Source: Falsiroseomonas sp051433195 (GTDB taxonomy: Bacteria; Pseudomonadota; Alphaproteobacteria; Acetobacterales; Acetobacteraceae). From it: 64,000 bases of DNA. The notes under the pieces were generated by a model. That model was not told where the DNA came from. It saw only the letters and a program-made list of their open reading frames with translations, and made no database searches. The position numbers and the translations under genes are program-made. Shown one piece after another: positions 40,656-49,109 of the stretch. Location of the stretch: contig NZ_JBHMFT010000001.1 in NCBI RefSeq assembly GCF_051433195.1, forward strand, positions 124,001 to 188,000. Reading direction: 5' to 3'. The stretch's first letter is position 1; the number at the start of each line of letters is the position of its first letter.

Positions 40656-42029
40656 TCAGCCGGCCAGGTGCAACGGCACGGCCTGGCCGGGCGCGGGGGT
40701 CACCGCGATGCCGGCGGTGCGGTACTCGCCGAGCTTGTTGCGCAGCGTGCGGATGGAGATGCCGAGGATTTCCGCCGCGCGCGTGCGGTTGCCGAGGCAA
40801 TGCGACAGCGTCTCCAGGATCAATTCGCGCTCCACCTCCTCCACCTTCCGGCCGACCAGCGCGGCGACGCGGCCGGCCGGTTCGGCCGCCGTCTCGGCCG
40901 CCGCCGGCGCCGCGATGGCGGGGACCGGGCGTGACAGCTCGATCGCCTCCGGCCCGATCTCCGGACCCTCCGCCAGCAGCACGGCGCGATGGATGGCGTT
41001 CTCCAGCTCGCGGACGTTGCCCGGCCAGGCATGCGCCAGCAGCCGGTGCCGCGCCGCCGGCGCCAGCGGCCGGACGGGCAGGCCGTTGACCTGCGCGTAG
41101 CGGGTGCAGAAATGCTCGGCCAGCGGCAGGATGTCGGCCGGCCTTTCGCGCAGCGCCGGGATGTGCAGGGCGACGACGTTGAGGCGGAAATACAGGTCCT
41201 CCCGGAACCGTCCCGCCGCGACTTCGGCCCGCAGGTCGCGATGCGTCGCCGCCAGTAGCCGCACATCCACCTTCAGCGGCGCCGAGCCGCCAAGACGATC
41301 CACCTCCCGCTCCTGGATGACCCGGAGAATCTTGGCCTGCAGGCGCGGGTCCATCTCGCCGATCTCGTCGAGCAGCAGCGTGCCGCCCTCGGCCTGTTCG
41401 AACTTGCCCTTGCGCGCCGCGACGGCGCCGCTGAAGGCGCCTTTCTCGTGGCCGAACAGCTCCGATTCCAGCAGCGATTCCGGCAGCGCCGCGCAGTTCA
41501 GCGCGACGAAGGGCCCGCGGGCGCGGCGGGAGGCGGCGTGCAGGTGTCGCGCCATCACCTCCTTTCCCGTGCCGCTCTCGCCGGTCAGCAGGACGGAGGC
41601 CTCGGCGCGCGCCAACTGCGCCGCGCGCGCCAGCATCGCCAGCATCGCCGGATCGCGCGCCACCGGGCCTTCCGCCTGCGGTGCCGCGCCGGCGGCTTCC
41701 AGCATGGCGATGATCAGATCGGCATCGGGCGGCAATGGAAGAAAATCGCGCGCCCCACCCTCGATGGCGCGCACCGCGGCATCGGCATCCTCGGCGCGGC
41801 CGCAGGCGACCACGGGGCAGGCGATGCGCTCCGCCGCCAGCGCCTGCACCAGCCACACCACGTCGTGCCGCAAATCGACCAGCACCAGGTCGGCGCCTTC
41901 CGCGCGCAGCCGCACCAGCCCCGCCGCCACGCCCTCCGCATGGCCCAGCTTCGCCCCGCGGGCGATGGCGACGCGGGCGGCGGCGCCGAGTTCGCCTTCC
42001 AGCGAGCCGATGATGAGGAGGCGCGCCAT
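40656..42029 (-). CDS. flbD: Sigma-54-dependent activator, FlbD-like
   Basis: A 457-residue regulator: an atypical receiver-like domain (residues 1-110, with Asp52 in VLVDLRHD but no full acidic pocket), an AAA+ domain and a Fis-type HTH. Walker A LLTGESGTGKEVMARHLH at about 148, the sigma-54-contacting loop GHEKGAFSGAVAA (GAFSGA in place of GAFTGA, residues 197-202), Walker B GGTLLLDEIGEMD, and the HTH NRTRAAEILGISIRTLRNKL. In Caulobacter, FlbD sits in the fliF operon region and controls class II/III flagellar genes; the location between fliN and flhA fits. Confidence 0.86.
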   Translation of the reverse strand: MARLLIIGSLEGELGAAARVAIARGAKLGHAEGVAAGLVRLRAEGADLVLVDLRHDVVWLVQALAAERIACPVVACGRAEDADAAVRAIEGGARDFLPLPPDADLIIAMLEAAGAAPQAEGPVARDPAMLAMLARAAQLARAEASVLLTGESGTGKEVMARHLHAASRRARGPFVALNCAALPESLLESELFGHEKGAFSGAVAARKGKFEQAEGGTLLLDEIGEMDPRLQAKILRVIQEREVDRLGGSAPLKVDVRLLAATHRDLRAEVAAGRFREDLYFRLNVVALHIPALRERPADILPLAEHFCTRYAQVNGLPVRPLAPAARHRLLAHAWPGNVRELENAIHRAVLLAEGPEIGPEAIELSRPVPAIAAPAAAETAAEPAGRVAALVGRKVEEVERELILETLSHCLGNRTRAAEILGISIRTLRNKLGEYRTAGIAVTPAPGQAVPLHLAG

Positions 42030-42041
42030 CAGCCGCGCCCC

Positions 42042-42365
42042 TCAGCCACCACGGTCCGACTTCACGATTTCCGTCATCGTCACGCCCAGCCGGTTGTCAT
42101 CCACCATCACCACCTCGCCGCGCGCCACGAGCCGGTTGTTGACGTAGATGTCGACCGCCTCGCCCAGCTTGCGGTCGAGTTCGACCACCGCGCCACGCCC
42201 GAGCTTCAGCAACTGCGAGACCTGCATGGTGGCGCGGCCGAGCACGGCGCTGACCTGCACCGGGATGTCATAGACCGCGTCCAGGTCGCGCGGCCCGCCG
42301 GGGTTGCCGGTGGCCTGCTGCGCATCCTGCGCCGGCACCGCCTCGAACCCATCCTGCGCCGTCAT
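42042..42365 (-). CDS. fliN: Flagellar motor switch protein FliN
   Basis: A 107-residue protein with the C-terminal SpoA domain: YDIPVQVSAVLGRATMQVSQ, LLKLGRGAVVELDRKLGEAV, DIYVNNRLVARGEVVMVDDN. FliN forms the C-ring with FliG and FliM. Its short variable N-terminus is typical. The ATG overlaps the fliH stop (ATGA). fliM is not in this window. Confidence 0.94.
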   Translation of the reverse strand: MTAQDGFEAVPAQDAQQATGNPGGPRDLDAVYDIPVQVSAVLGRATMQVSQLLKLGRGAVVELDRKLGEAVDIYVNNRLVARGEVVMVDDNRLGVTMTEIVKSDRGG

Positions 42366-42979
42366 GCTTCGCTCTCCTGATTGTCCGGCCAGATGCCCAC
42401 CCTCCGCAGCACCTCCGCGACGGCGGCGCGGCGATGCGCGAGGTCGATGACGATGGCGCCGTCGCGCCATTCGAGGCGCGCATCGCCGGGCGGCACCGCC
42501 GCATCCGCCGCCACCTGCGGCGCGCCCTGCGGCAGGCGCGCCGCGATCGCCTCCACCAGCCCGGGCGCCACATGCAGCAGCGCCTCCGGCCGATCGGCGA
42601 TGGCCGGGATCAGCGGCACGACGACATGCGCCACGATCTCCGGCCCCAGCCGCGCGGCCGCGCCGGGCAGGGCCAGGTCCAGCGTTTCCATCAGCAGCGC
42701 CGCGAGCGCCTGCGCCGCATCTTCCGCCGTGCGCCGGCCGGCCGCCTCGGCCTCCGCCAGCAGCACCGCGATGCGCTCCAGCGCCCGCTGCATCACCGCG
42801 TCCTGCGCCCGCTTCTGCTCCGCGCGGCCCTCCGCCAGCCCGGCGGCGTGGCCGATGGCGCGGCCCTCCACCACGCCCGCGGCACGCGCTTCCGCCAGCA
42901 GCACCTCCGGGTCCGGCGGCGGCGGCGCGGGCGGCGGCGGCGGCGCGCCGAGGTCGGGCAGGCGCAGCGTGTGCCTCAC
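42362..42979 (-). CDS. fliH: Flagellar export protein FliH
   Basis: A 205-residue protein with a Pro-rich N-terminus (GAPPPPPAPPPPDPEVLLAE), a Gly-spaced helix of the GxxxG type (GVVEGRAIGHAAGLAEGRAE), and a C-terminal domain with VVPLIPAIADRPEALLHVAP and GDARLEWRDGAIVID. This layout is diagnostic for FliH, the ATPase FliI regulator; fliI is not adjacent. Sequence conservation in FliH is low, so the call leans on layout and on its place between fliG and fliN. Overlaps both neighbours by four bases. Confidence 0.82.
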   Translation of the reverse strand: MRHTLRLPDLGAPPPPPAPPPPDPEVLLAEARAAGVVEGRAIGHAAGLAEGRAEQKRAQDAVMQRALERIAVLLAEAEAAGRRTAEDAAQALAALLMETLDLALPGAAARLGPEIVAHVVVPLIPAIADRPEALLHVAPGLVEAIAARLPQGAPQVAADAAVPPGDARLEWRDGAIVIDLAHRRAAVAEVLRRVGIWPDNQESEA

Positions 42980-43980
42980 GCCAGCATCTCGTCGTCGCGG
43001 CCATCGGCGATCTGGATCTGGCCCTGCGCCGCGAGGTCCTTGGCGATGCCGACGATCTGCGCCTGCGCATCGTCCACGTCGCGCAGCTTCACCGGCCCCA
43101 TCCCGGCGAGGTCGTCCTTCAACAGCTTCGACGCACGGTCCGACAGGCTGCGGAAGAAGATGTCGCGCAGCGATTCGGAGGCACCCTTCAGCGCCAGGGT
43201 CAGCTTGTCCTTCGGCACCGCCCGCAGCAGCGCCTGCACGCCGGCCTGATCCAGCCGTTGCAGGTCGTCGAAGGTGAACATCAGCGCGCGGATCTTCTCC
43301 GCGCTGTCGCGCGAGCGTTCCTCCAGCGCCGTCAGGATGCGGCCCTCCGCGGCGCGGTCCAGGTTGTTGAAGATTTCCGCCATGACCTCATGCGCATCGC
43401 GGCGCGAGCCGCGCGCGAGGTTGGACATGAACTCCATCCGCAGCGTGCGCTCGACGCCTTCCAGCGCCTCCTTCTGCACGGTCTCCATGCGCAGCATCCG
43501 CATCACCACTTCCATGGCGAAGCCTTCCGGCAGCAGCGCCAGCACGCGCGCGGCGTGGTCCGGCCGGACCTTGGACAGCACCACGGAGACGGTCTGCGGG
43601 TATTCGTTCTTCAGGTAGTTCGCGAGCACGGATTCATTCACGTTGCCCAGCTTGTCCCACATGGTGCGGCCGGCCGGGCCGCGAATCTCCTCCATGATCT
43701 GCGCGACGCGTTCCTTCGGCAGCGTCTTCAGCAGCAGGCGCTCGGTGCTTTCGTAGGAGCCGACCAGGTGCCCCGCCTGGCCGAGCTGGCCGGCGAATTC
43801 CTGCACCACCAGCTCCACCGTATGGGCGGAGATCGAACCCAGCGCGGCCATCGCCAGCGACAGGTCGCGGATCTCGTCCTCATGCAGGCGCGTGAAGATC
43901 TTGGCCGCGTGCTCGTCGCCCAGCGCCAGCATCAGCGTCGCCGCCTTCTGCGGGCCGGTGAGGTCCAGGGTTCCGCTCAT
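42976..43980 (-). CDS. fliG: Flagellar motor switch protein FliG
   Basis: A 334-residue torque-generating C-ring protein. N-terminal domain QKAATLMLALGDEHAAKIFT, the middle with EHEYPQT-like KNEYPQTVSVVLSK and ARVLALLPE, and the C-terminal motor domain FDDLQRLDQAGVQALLRAV with charged residues, ending FFRSLSDRASKLLKDDL and GPVKLRDVDDAQAQIVGIA. The start at 43980 overlaps the fliF stop by four bases. Confidence 0.96.
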   Translation of the reverse strand: MSGTLDLTGPQKAATLMLALGDEHAAKIFTRLHEDEIRDLSLAMAALGSISAHTVELVVQEFAGQLGQAGHLVGSYESTERLLLKTLPKERVAQIMEEIRGPAGRTMWDKLGNVNESVLANYLKNEYPQTVSVVLSKVRPDHAARVLALLPEGFAMEVVMRMLRMETVQKEALEGVERTLRMEFMSNLARGSRRDAHEVMAEIFNNLDRAAEGRILTALEERSRDSAEKIRALMFTFDDLQRLDQAGVQALLRAVPKDKLTLALKGASESLRDIFFRSLSDRASKLLKDDLAGMGPVKLRDVDDAQAQIVGIAKDLAAQGQIQIADGRDDEMLA

Positions 43981-45671
43981 TCCAGGTCCTTCGGCGCCAG
44001 CCAGCGGCGGATCACGGTGACCGCGGCATCCGGGTTGTTGTCCACAAGCTCCGCCAGCGCCGCGAGGGAGGAGGCGCGCATCTGGCCCTCGACGCGTGAC
44101 AGCCGGACCATCTGGTCCTCGATCGGCGTGCCGTCGGCCGCCAGCAGGGGCGTGCCATCGGGGCCTGCCAGGGCCTCGCCGCCGGCACCGGCCAGGCCCC
44201 GGGCCTGCGCCAGAGCGGCCTCGGCTTCCGTGGCGAAGCTGACCTGGGTGCCGCCGACGCCCACCATCACCGGGGCCGGCGCCATGGCCAGCACCAGCCG
44301 GTTCGCCACCGGCCTGCCGATCAGCAGGATGGCGGCCAGCGCCACCAGCGCCAGGATGGCCGATTCGACGACGCGCCCCATCACCGCGGGCGGCAGCGTC
44401 TGGCCGAGGATGGTGAAGCCCTCCGCGGCCATGTCCGCCAGCGGCGGCTCGGCGAAGCGCAGGCTGACGACCTCCACCTTGTCGCCGCGCTGTTCGTTGA
44501 ACCCGATGGCGGAGCGGGCGAGCGACAGGATGCGGCCGATCTCGTCCGCGTTGCGCTCGCGGAAGCGCGCCGGCGCGCCATCCGGCTGCGGTTCCCACAC
44601 CCCGTCGACCAGCACGGCGAGCGAGATGCGCTTCAGGGCCGGCTGTTCGCGCAGGATGTTGCGCGTGGTGCGGCCGATCTCGAAGTTGGTGGTTTCCTCC
44701 TGCCGCGACTGTTCGCTGCGCAGGCCATCGGCATTGGCGTCGGCGCCGGGAAGCTGGTTGGCGACGGAGACGCCGCCGGGCTCGCGCGTGCGGTTGCTTT
44801 CGTTGGCCGATTGCGTGCTGCGCGGCACCTGGTTCTCGGGGTCGAAGATTTCCTCGGTGGTCTGCACGCGGTCGAAATCCATCTCGACCGAAGCCTCCGC
44901 CCGCACCCGGCCCGGCCCGAGGGTGCGTTCCAGCAAATCCTCCACCGCGCGCGCCAGGCGCAGTTCCGCGTTGCGGCGCACCTCCTCCCCGGTCTGGGCG
45001 GCGGCGGGGCCGGCGAGTGCCTGGCCGCCGCGGGCCAGCAATTCGCCGCGGCTGTCGACGATGGAGATGCCCTGCGGCCGCAGTCCGGGCACCGCGGCGG
45101 CGACCAGGTGCAGCACCGCCTGCACCCCCTCCCGGTCCAGTCGCTGCGCGCCCTGCATGCCGAGCACGACGCTCGCCTGCGCCTCCCCCCGCTCGCGCGA
45201 GAAGGGCTCCCGGCGCGGCAGCACCAGGTGGACGCGGGCGGTGCGCACGCCAGCCAGGCCGCGGATGGTGCGGGACAGCTCGCCTTCCAGCGCGCGCAGG
45301 CGGTTGACGTCCTGCTGGAACGGCGTTGTGGTCAGGCTTTCGCCGCGGTCGAAGATCTCGTAGCCGACGGAGCCGCCGGAGGGCATGCCATCGCGCGCCA
45401 GCATCAGGCGGATGCGCGGCACTTCCGATTCCGGGACCATCAGCTGGGCGCCGCCGGCGGCCAGGCGATGCGGGATGCGGGCACGTTCCAGCGCTGCCAC
45501 CATCTGCCCCGCATCGCGCGGGTCGAGGTCGCCATACAGCAACGCCATCGGCGGTTCGGAGGCGCGCAGCGCCAGCATCGCGACCAGCCCGAGCACGGCG
45601 AGCCCGACGCCGGCCAGCGCCGCCAGCCGCAGCGCCCCGAAGCCGCGCAGCTGGGCGATCAGCCCGCCCAT
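43977..45671 (-). CDS. fliF: Flagellar MS-ring protein FliF
   Basis: A 564-residue protein with two transmembrane helices (GVGLAVLGLVAMLAL at the N-terminus; ESAILALVALAAILLIG near residue 455) bounding the periplasmic ring-building domains. Motifs: ALLYGDLDPRDAGQMVAALE, RIPHRLAAGG, ALEGELSRTIRGLAGVRTAR, VHLVLPRREPFSRE, SASVVLG-like ASVVLGMQGA. The C-terminal tail contains the FliG-binding end. It is first in the operon; the about 97 bases between its start and the inverted-repeat element upstream presumably carry the promoter. Confidence 0.95.
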   Translation of the reverse strand: MGGLIAQLRGFGALRLAALAGVGLAVLGLVAMLALRASEPPMALLYGDLDPRDAGQMVAALERARIPHRLAAGGAQLMVPESEVPRIRLMLARDGMPSGGSVGYEIFDRGESLTTTPFQQDVNRLRALEGELSRTIRGLAGVRTARVHLVLPRREPFSRERGEAQASVVLGMQGAQRLDREGVQAVLHLVAAAVPGLRPQGISIVDSRGELLARGGQALAGPAAAQTGEEVRRNAELRLARAVEDLLERTLGPGRVRAEASVEMDFDRVQTTEEIFDPENQVPRSTQSANESNRTREPGGVSVANQLPGADANADGLRSEQSRQEETTNFEIGRTTRNILREQPALKRISLAVLVDGVWEPQPDGAPARFRERNADEIGRILSLARSAIGFNEQRGDKVEVVSLRFAEPPLADMAAEGFTILGQTLPPAVMGRVVESAILALVALAAILLIGRPVANRLVLAMAPAPVMVGVGGTQVSFATEAEAALAQARGLAGAGGEALAGPDGTPLLAADGTPIEDQMVRLSRVEGQMRASSLAALAELVDNNPDAAVTVIRRWLAPKDLE

Positions 45672-45990
45672 TCAACGCCCAGCCTGCGCCCGACCCGCAT
45701 CCTGCGACCCCTCCGCCGGCAAATCCCGGCTGGGCAGGTTTTGCCGGGTTTCAGGTGTCGGAGGCGTTAACAGGCTGCGGAAAAAGCCCTCTCCACCCGC
45801 AGCGGGCTTGAACGCAAGCGTTCAAGGGTTGGGGTGAGGGGGGCGTGAAGGTTGTGAGCTCGTTCAGACGCTTGCGCGTCCCCGTCACCCAACCGTCGGC
45901 ATCCATGCCGACCCCCATAGGACGTGGGGGAGTGGGCTTGTTCGGCGCGTTTCCGCAACCTGTTCAGGCCGGCGAAGTTTCCGGCGCGGG
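45672..45990. other. 319-bp gap between fliF and the GNAT gene
   Basis: A gene-free stretch. The first about 97 bases next to fliF presumably hold the operon promoter, although I found no -24/-12 element with correct spacing. The rest is the hairpin-rich inverted-repeat element (45769-45964) and 26 bases before the GNAT stop. No credible open frame is present on either strand. Confidence 0.8.
45769..45964. mobile_element. MITE-like 196-bp element with terminal inverted repeats and four internal hairpins
   Basis: The ends are AACAGGCTGCGGAAA (45769-45783) and, in opposite orientation, AACAGGTTGCGGAAA (45950-45964 reverse strand): 14 of 15 bases agree. Inside are a 9-bp-arm palindrome around CTTGAACGC (45807-45826), GACGC-TTGC-GCGTC (45867-45880), GTCGGCAT-CC-ATGCCGAC (45895-45912) and CCCCCA/TGGGGG (45912-45930). 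It also contains a relative of the short CCCTCTCC repeat found near 50.67 and 52.96 kb. No transposase is encoded; no clear target-site duplication is seen. It may be a non-autonomous element or folded RNA. Confidence 0.55.
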
Positions 45991-46443
45991 CTACCCCAGC
46001 TTGCGGTCGTAGGTGATCCACATGGTCCGCGTCGCCAGCCGGTCGTAGACGCCGCGGCCGCGGTAGTTGTCGTCCGCCGTGATCCAGCGGATCACGCCCC
46101 AGCCGCGCTGCCGCCCGACCTCCGCCACCGCCTCGATCAGCGCATCCGCCACGCGCCTGCCACGCTGCGCCGGGTCGACGAACAGGTCGTCCAGGAAGCC
46201 GCCGGTCGCGGCCATCAGCGGCCGCGCGAATTGGCGGAAATGCGCCAGGCCGATGGCGGTGCCATCCGCATCCTCCGCCACCAGCGCCTCCACCTCATGC
46301 GACGGGTCCATGATCCAGCCCCAGACGCGCTCGCGCATCTCGGCGGTCTGGTCCACGCGGTAGAAGCCGGCGTAGCCGGCGTACAGGCGCTCCCAGTCCG
46401 CACGGTGGCGCGGCTGCAGCGGCGTGATCGAAAAATCCGTCAT
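45991..46443 (-). CDS. GNAT-family N-acetyltransferase
   Basis: A 150-residue GNAT domain. The acetyl-CoA motif region is FLDDLFVDPAQRGRRVADAL (R-x-x-R/G type, here QRGRRVADAL), with VEALVAEDADGTAIGLAHF before it and ITADDNYRGRGVYDRLA after. The substrate is unknown; the C-terminal NYRGRGVYDRLA suggests amine or diamine-type acetylases. The start overlaps the upstream Nudix stop by four bases (ATGA), so it is the second gene of a two-gene unit. Confidence 0.85.
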   Translation of the reverse strand: MTDFSITPLQPRHRADWERLYAGYAGFYRVDQTAEMRERVWGWIMDPSHEVEALVAEDADGTAIGLAHFRQFARPLMAATGGFLDDLFVDPAQRGRRVADALIEAVAEVGRQRGWGVIRWITADDNYRGRGVYDRLATRTMWITYDRKLG

Positions 46444-47015
46444 GCGATCTCTCCGAGCTTGATCCGTCCGGCGGCGGCGAGGCCGAGGCAGATGGCGCCG
46501 ACATGCATGGACTGCCCGATCAGCCCGCCCGCCAGCCCCGCCAGCACCGTCTCGACCTCCAGCAACTCCACGCCGATCACCTCGGTGGGATCGGGCGCGG
46601 GCGGCGCCACGGGGCGCAGGCCGGTGGCGAGCACCACATGCAGGCGGTTGGTCTGGATCGAGGGGTTGGGGTGACCGGCGGTGATGCTGCGCCAGGTGCC
46701 GCCGCCGAAGCCGGTCTCCTCCAGCGTCTCCCGCCGTCCGGCGGCGACCGCGTCGGCGTCGCCCGGGTCCATCACGCCGCCCGGCAATTCGAGTGACCAG
46801 CGCTGCACCGCGTGCCGCCACTGGCGCACCAGCACCATCCGGCCATCCTCGGCCAGCGCCACGACGCAGCACCAGTCGGGATAATCGAGCACGTACCAGG
46901 GCGCGATCTCCATCCCGGCGGCGGTGCGCAGCCGGTCGGCGCGCAGCCGCATCCAGCGGTCGTCGATCAGGGTTTCGGAATGCGTGGTGGTCCAGGGGGG
47001 CGCGGCGTGATCCAT
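46440..47015 (-). CDS. Nudix hydrolase
   Basis: A 191-residue Nudix protein of the ADP-ribose pyrophosphatase type. Features: WYVLDYPDWCCVVALAEDGR, MVLVRQWRHAVQRWSLELPG, and the Nudix box GGVMDPGDADAVAAGRRETL then EETGF. The box has Asp where Glu is usual and one extra residue, but the metal-binding REtLEE is intact. The ATG at 47015 gives the usual length; the longer frame upstream is antisense to the YHS gene region. Coupled to the GNAT gene. Confidence 0.85.
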   Translation of the reverse strand: MDHAAPPWTTTHSETLIDDRWMRLRADRLRTAAGMEIAPWYVLDYPDWCCVVALAEDGRMVLVRQWRHAVQRWSLELPGGVMDPGDADAVAAGRRETLEETGFGGGTWRSITAGHPNPSIQTNRLHVVLATGLRPVAPPAPDPTEVIGVELLEVETVLAGLAGGLIGQSMHVGAICLGLAAAGRIKLGEIA

Positions 47016-47140
47016 GCGCCACCCTCGCGCGCCGCCGGCCCCCCCGGCAAGACCGCGCACCGGCGTATCATTGCCCCGCGTAACCCTGCGTGGTCCGGCG
47101 GCGAAGCGGGATGGACGGCAACGCGGAAAGGCCCCGGACC

Positions 47141-47602
47141 ATGCATCGACGCACCCTGATCGCCCTGGCGCCCATCGTCCTGGCACCCGCCTTCCTGGCG
47201 GCCTCCGCCCGGGCCGCGCCCACCACCCGCGCCATCAACCACAAGGACGGCGTGGCGCTGGCCGGCTACGACACCGTCGCCTGGTTCGCCGAGGGCCGGC
47301 CGCGCCGCGGCAGCCCGGCTTTCGTGGCGCAGCATGCCGGCGTCGCCTGGCACTTCGCCACCGCCGCCAACCTGGCGCGCTTCGAGGCCGACCCCGCCCC
47401 CCACCTGCCGCGCTTCGGCGGCTTCTGCGCCTATGGCGTGGCGCGCGGCTACAAGGTGGATATCGATCCGGAGGCATGGCACATCCACGGCGGTGCGCTC
47501 TACCTGAACTACGATCGCGGGGTGCAGAGGCAGTGGCAGCGGGACATCCCCGGCAACATCGCCCGCGCCGAGGCCAACTGGCCCCGGCTCGCGGTCGCCT
47601 GA
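47141..47602 (+). CDS. Exported YHS-domain protein
   Basis: A 153-residue protein with a signal peptide (MHRRTLIALAPIVLAPAFL, cleavage after ARA) and one YHS domain: GVALAGYDTVAWFAEGRPRR, GVAWHFATAANLARFEADPA, FGGFCAYGVARGYKVDIDPE, HIHGGALYLNYDRGVQ. YHS domains are suspected metal-binding modules; the Cys-His content fits, but the metal is unknown. The gene ends one base before a possible ATG of the sigma-factor gene, so it is probably the first gene of a YHS-sigma-NrsF unit. Function unknown. Confidence 0.83.
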   Translation: MHRRTLIALAPIVLAPAFLAASARAAPTTRAINHKDGVALAGYDTVAWFAEGRPRRGSPAFVAQHAGVAWHFATAANLARFEADPAPHLPRFGGFCAYGVARGYKVDIDPEAWHIHGGALYLNYDRGVQRQWQRDIPGNIARAEANWPRLAVA

Positions 47603-47654
47603 CATGTCCGCCGCCGCCTGCCTCGCGCTGGGCCTGGCGCCGCCGGTCCGCGCC

Positions 47655-48248
47655 ATGAGCATCGGCGACCAGGACCTGCGCCAGACGCAGGAGATGCGCT
47701 GGGGCGGGCTGCTGGCCGCCGCGCAGGCCGGCGATGCCCGCGCCTACGACACGCTGCTGCGGGAAGTGACGCCGCGACTGCGCCAGTTGTGCCGCGCCCG
47801 CATCCGCGACATGGCGGAGGTGGAGGACGCGGTGCAGGACGCGCTGATGACCATCCACGCGCTGCGCCACACCTACGACCCGGCGCGTCCCTTCGGCCCC
47901 TGGATGACCACCATCGCGACCCGCCGCGCCATCGACCGGCTGCGCCGCCGCGGCCGCACCAATGGCCGCGAATCGAACCTCGACGACCTGCCGGAGGGCC
48001 TGGCCTCCGTCGCGCCGGTGGCGGAGGAGCGCATCGGTGCCCGCAACCTGCGCGACGCGGTGTCCGAGTTGCCCGAAAGCCAGCGCACCGCCCTGCGGCT
48101 GGCGAAGCTGGAGGATTTGTCGCTGGCCGAGGCCTCGGCGCGGTCCGGCCTCAGCATCGGTGCGCTGAAGGTCGCCACCCACCGCGCCATGAGATCGCTG
48201 CGCCGCCGCTTCGGCGTGAGTGAAGGAGATGACCGTGCAGACCGATGA
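47655..48248 (+). CDS. ECF-family RNA polymerase sigma factor
   Basis: A 197-residue sigma factor. Region 2: DARAYDTLLREVTPRLRQLC, RDMAEVEDAVQDALMTIHAL, FGPWMTTIATRRAIDRLRRR; region 4: LPESQRTALRLAKLEDLSLA, EASARSGLSIGALKVATHRA. The coding frame extends 17 codons upstream to an ATG at 47604, one base after the YHS stop, so the start is uncertain. The following gene is an NrsF-type membrane anti-sigma, so this is an ECF factor of the Caulobacter SigF (NrsF) group, which responds to metals and oxidants. Confidence 0.88.
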   Translation: MSIGDQDLRQTQEMRWGGLLAAAQAGDARAYDTLLREVTPRLRQLCRARIRDMAEVEDAVQDALMTIHALRHTYDPARPFGPWMTTIATRRAIDRLRRRGRTNGRESNLDDLPEGLASVAPVAEERIGARNLRDAVSELPESQRTALRLAKLEDLSLAEASARSGLSIGALKVATHRAMRSLRRRFGVSEGDDRADR

Positions 48249-48879
48249 CCTGATCAGCCGCCTGTCGCAGGGCCTGGCGCCCGTGCGCCGGGTCACGCCG
48301 CCGGGCCGGGCCGCGCTGGGCTGGCTGGCGCTGGCGGTGGCGGTGGTGGCGGCGGGCGTGCTGCTGTCCGGCTTCCGGCACGACCTGGAACAGCGCCTGA
48401 TGCTGATGCATGAGCAGGCGAACCTGGCGGCGGCACTGGCCACCGGCGTGGCGGCGGCCATCGCCGCCTTCCGGCTGGCGCTGCCGGACCGCAGCGAGCG
48501 CTGGGCGCTGCTGCCGCTGCCCTTCGCGGTGTTCTGGATCTCCGGCCTCGGCTGGGGCTGCCTCACGGAATTCGCCGAACGCGGCTTTCCGGCGCTCGGC
48601 GTCAGCTTCCAGTGCATGCGCTTCATCCTCGGCTTCAGCCTGCCGCTGACGCTCGGGATGCTGTGGATGACGCGCCACGCGGCGCGCATCCGGCCCGGGC
48701 CGGTGGCGGCCCTGGCCGGGCTGGCGGCGGCGGCCCTGGCCTCCGTCGGGCTGTCCCTGGTGCATCACCTGGATGCGGCGGCGATGGTGCTGATCTGGCA
48801 CGGCGGGTCGGTGCTGCTGGTGGTGCTGCTGGCGAGGCTGTGGGGCGCGCGGGCGATGCGGGCCATGCCGGCCGGCTGA
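48235..48879 (+). CDS. NrsF-like membrane anti-sigma factor (DUF1109)
   Basis: A 214-residue membrane protein of the NrsF/DUF1109 family, partner of SigF-type ECF factors. The N-terminus TDDLISRLSQGLAPVRRV is typical of the sigma-binding part, followed by six hydrophobic helices (WLALAVAVVAAGVLLSGF and onward). GTG at 48235 is favoured because AAGGAG at 48222-48227 gives a 7-base spacing; an ATG at 48229 is also possible. Translation overlaps the sigma gene by 14 bases. Cysteines at the sensing loop (GWGCLTEF, SFQCMRF) match the two-Cys pattern reported for NrsF. Confidence 0.83.
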   Translation: MQTDDLISRLSQGLAPVRRVTPPGRAALGWLALAVAVVAAGVLLSGFRHDLEQRLMLMHEQANLAAALATGVAAAIAAFRLALPDRSERWALLPLPFAVFWISGLGWGCLTEFAERGFPALGVSFQCMRFILGFSLPLTLGMLWMTRHAARIRPGPVAALAGLAAAALASVGLSLVHHLDAAAMVLIWHGGSVLLVVLLARLWGARAMRAMPAG

Positions 48880-49109
48880 CATGGGCCTGACGGCGATGTG
48901 ATCGGCGCGGAGGCGCCGCCTCCCGCCACGCAAGCCGGATGCTCAAACAGATATCTTGACCCACCGCCTGACGGGATTATGCGTGCGTCCACGAACCGAC
49001 CCCGTTCCGCTTCGGTATGATTAAAGGAAATTTCCCAGGTCGGTGTGTGGGGTGATCTGATGCACGACGGGACGGGCCGACTGCCCCCCCGCGCCGGACG
49101 CGGCGCAGC
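48880..49109. other. 230-bp intergenic region with an AT-rich patch
   Basis: No gene is visible. The most notable feature is an AT-rich patch in an otherwise GC-rich region, containing the perfect palindrome GGAAATTTCC at 49026-49035. It could be an operator or promoter for the FAD-oxidase gene starting at 49110; no -35/-10 pair was certain. Confidence 0.4.

Noticed and set aside
45672..45768. A sigma-54 promoter for fliF
   Set aside because: Candidate GG and GC pairs are present on the minus strand, but none has the required 10-base spacing.
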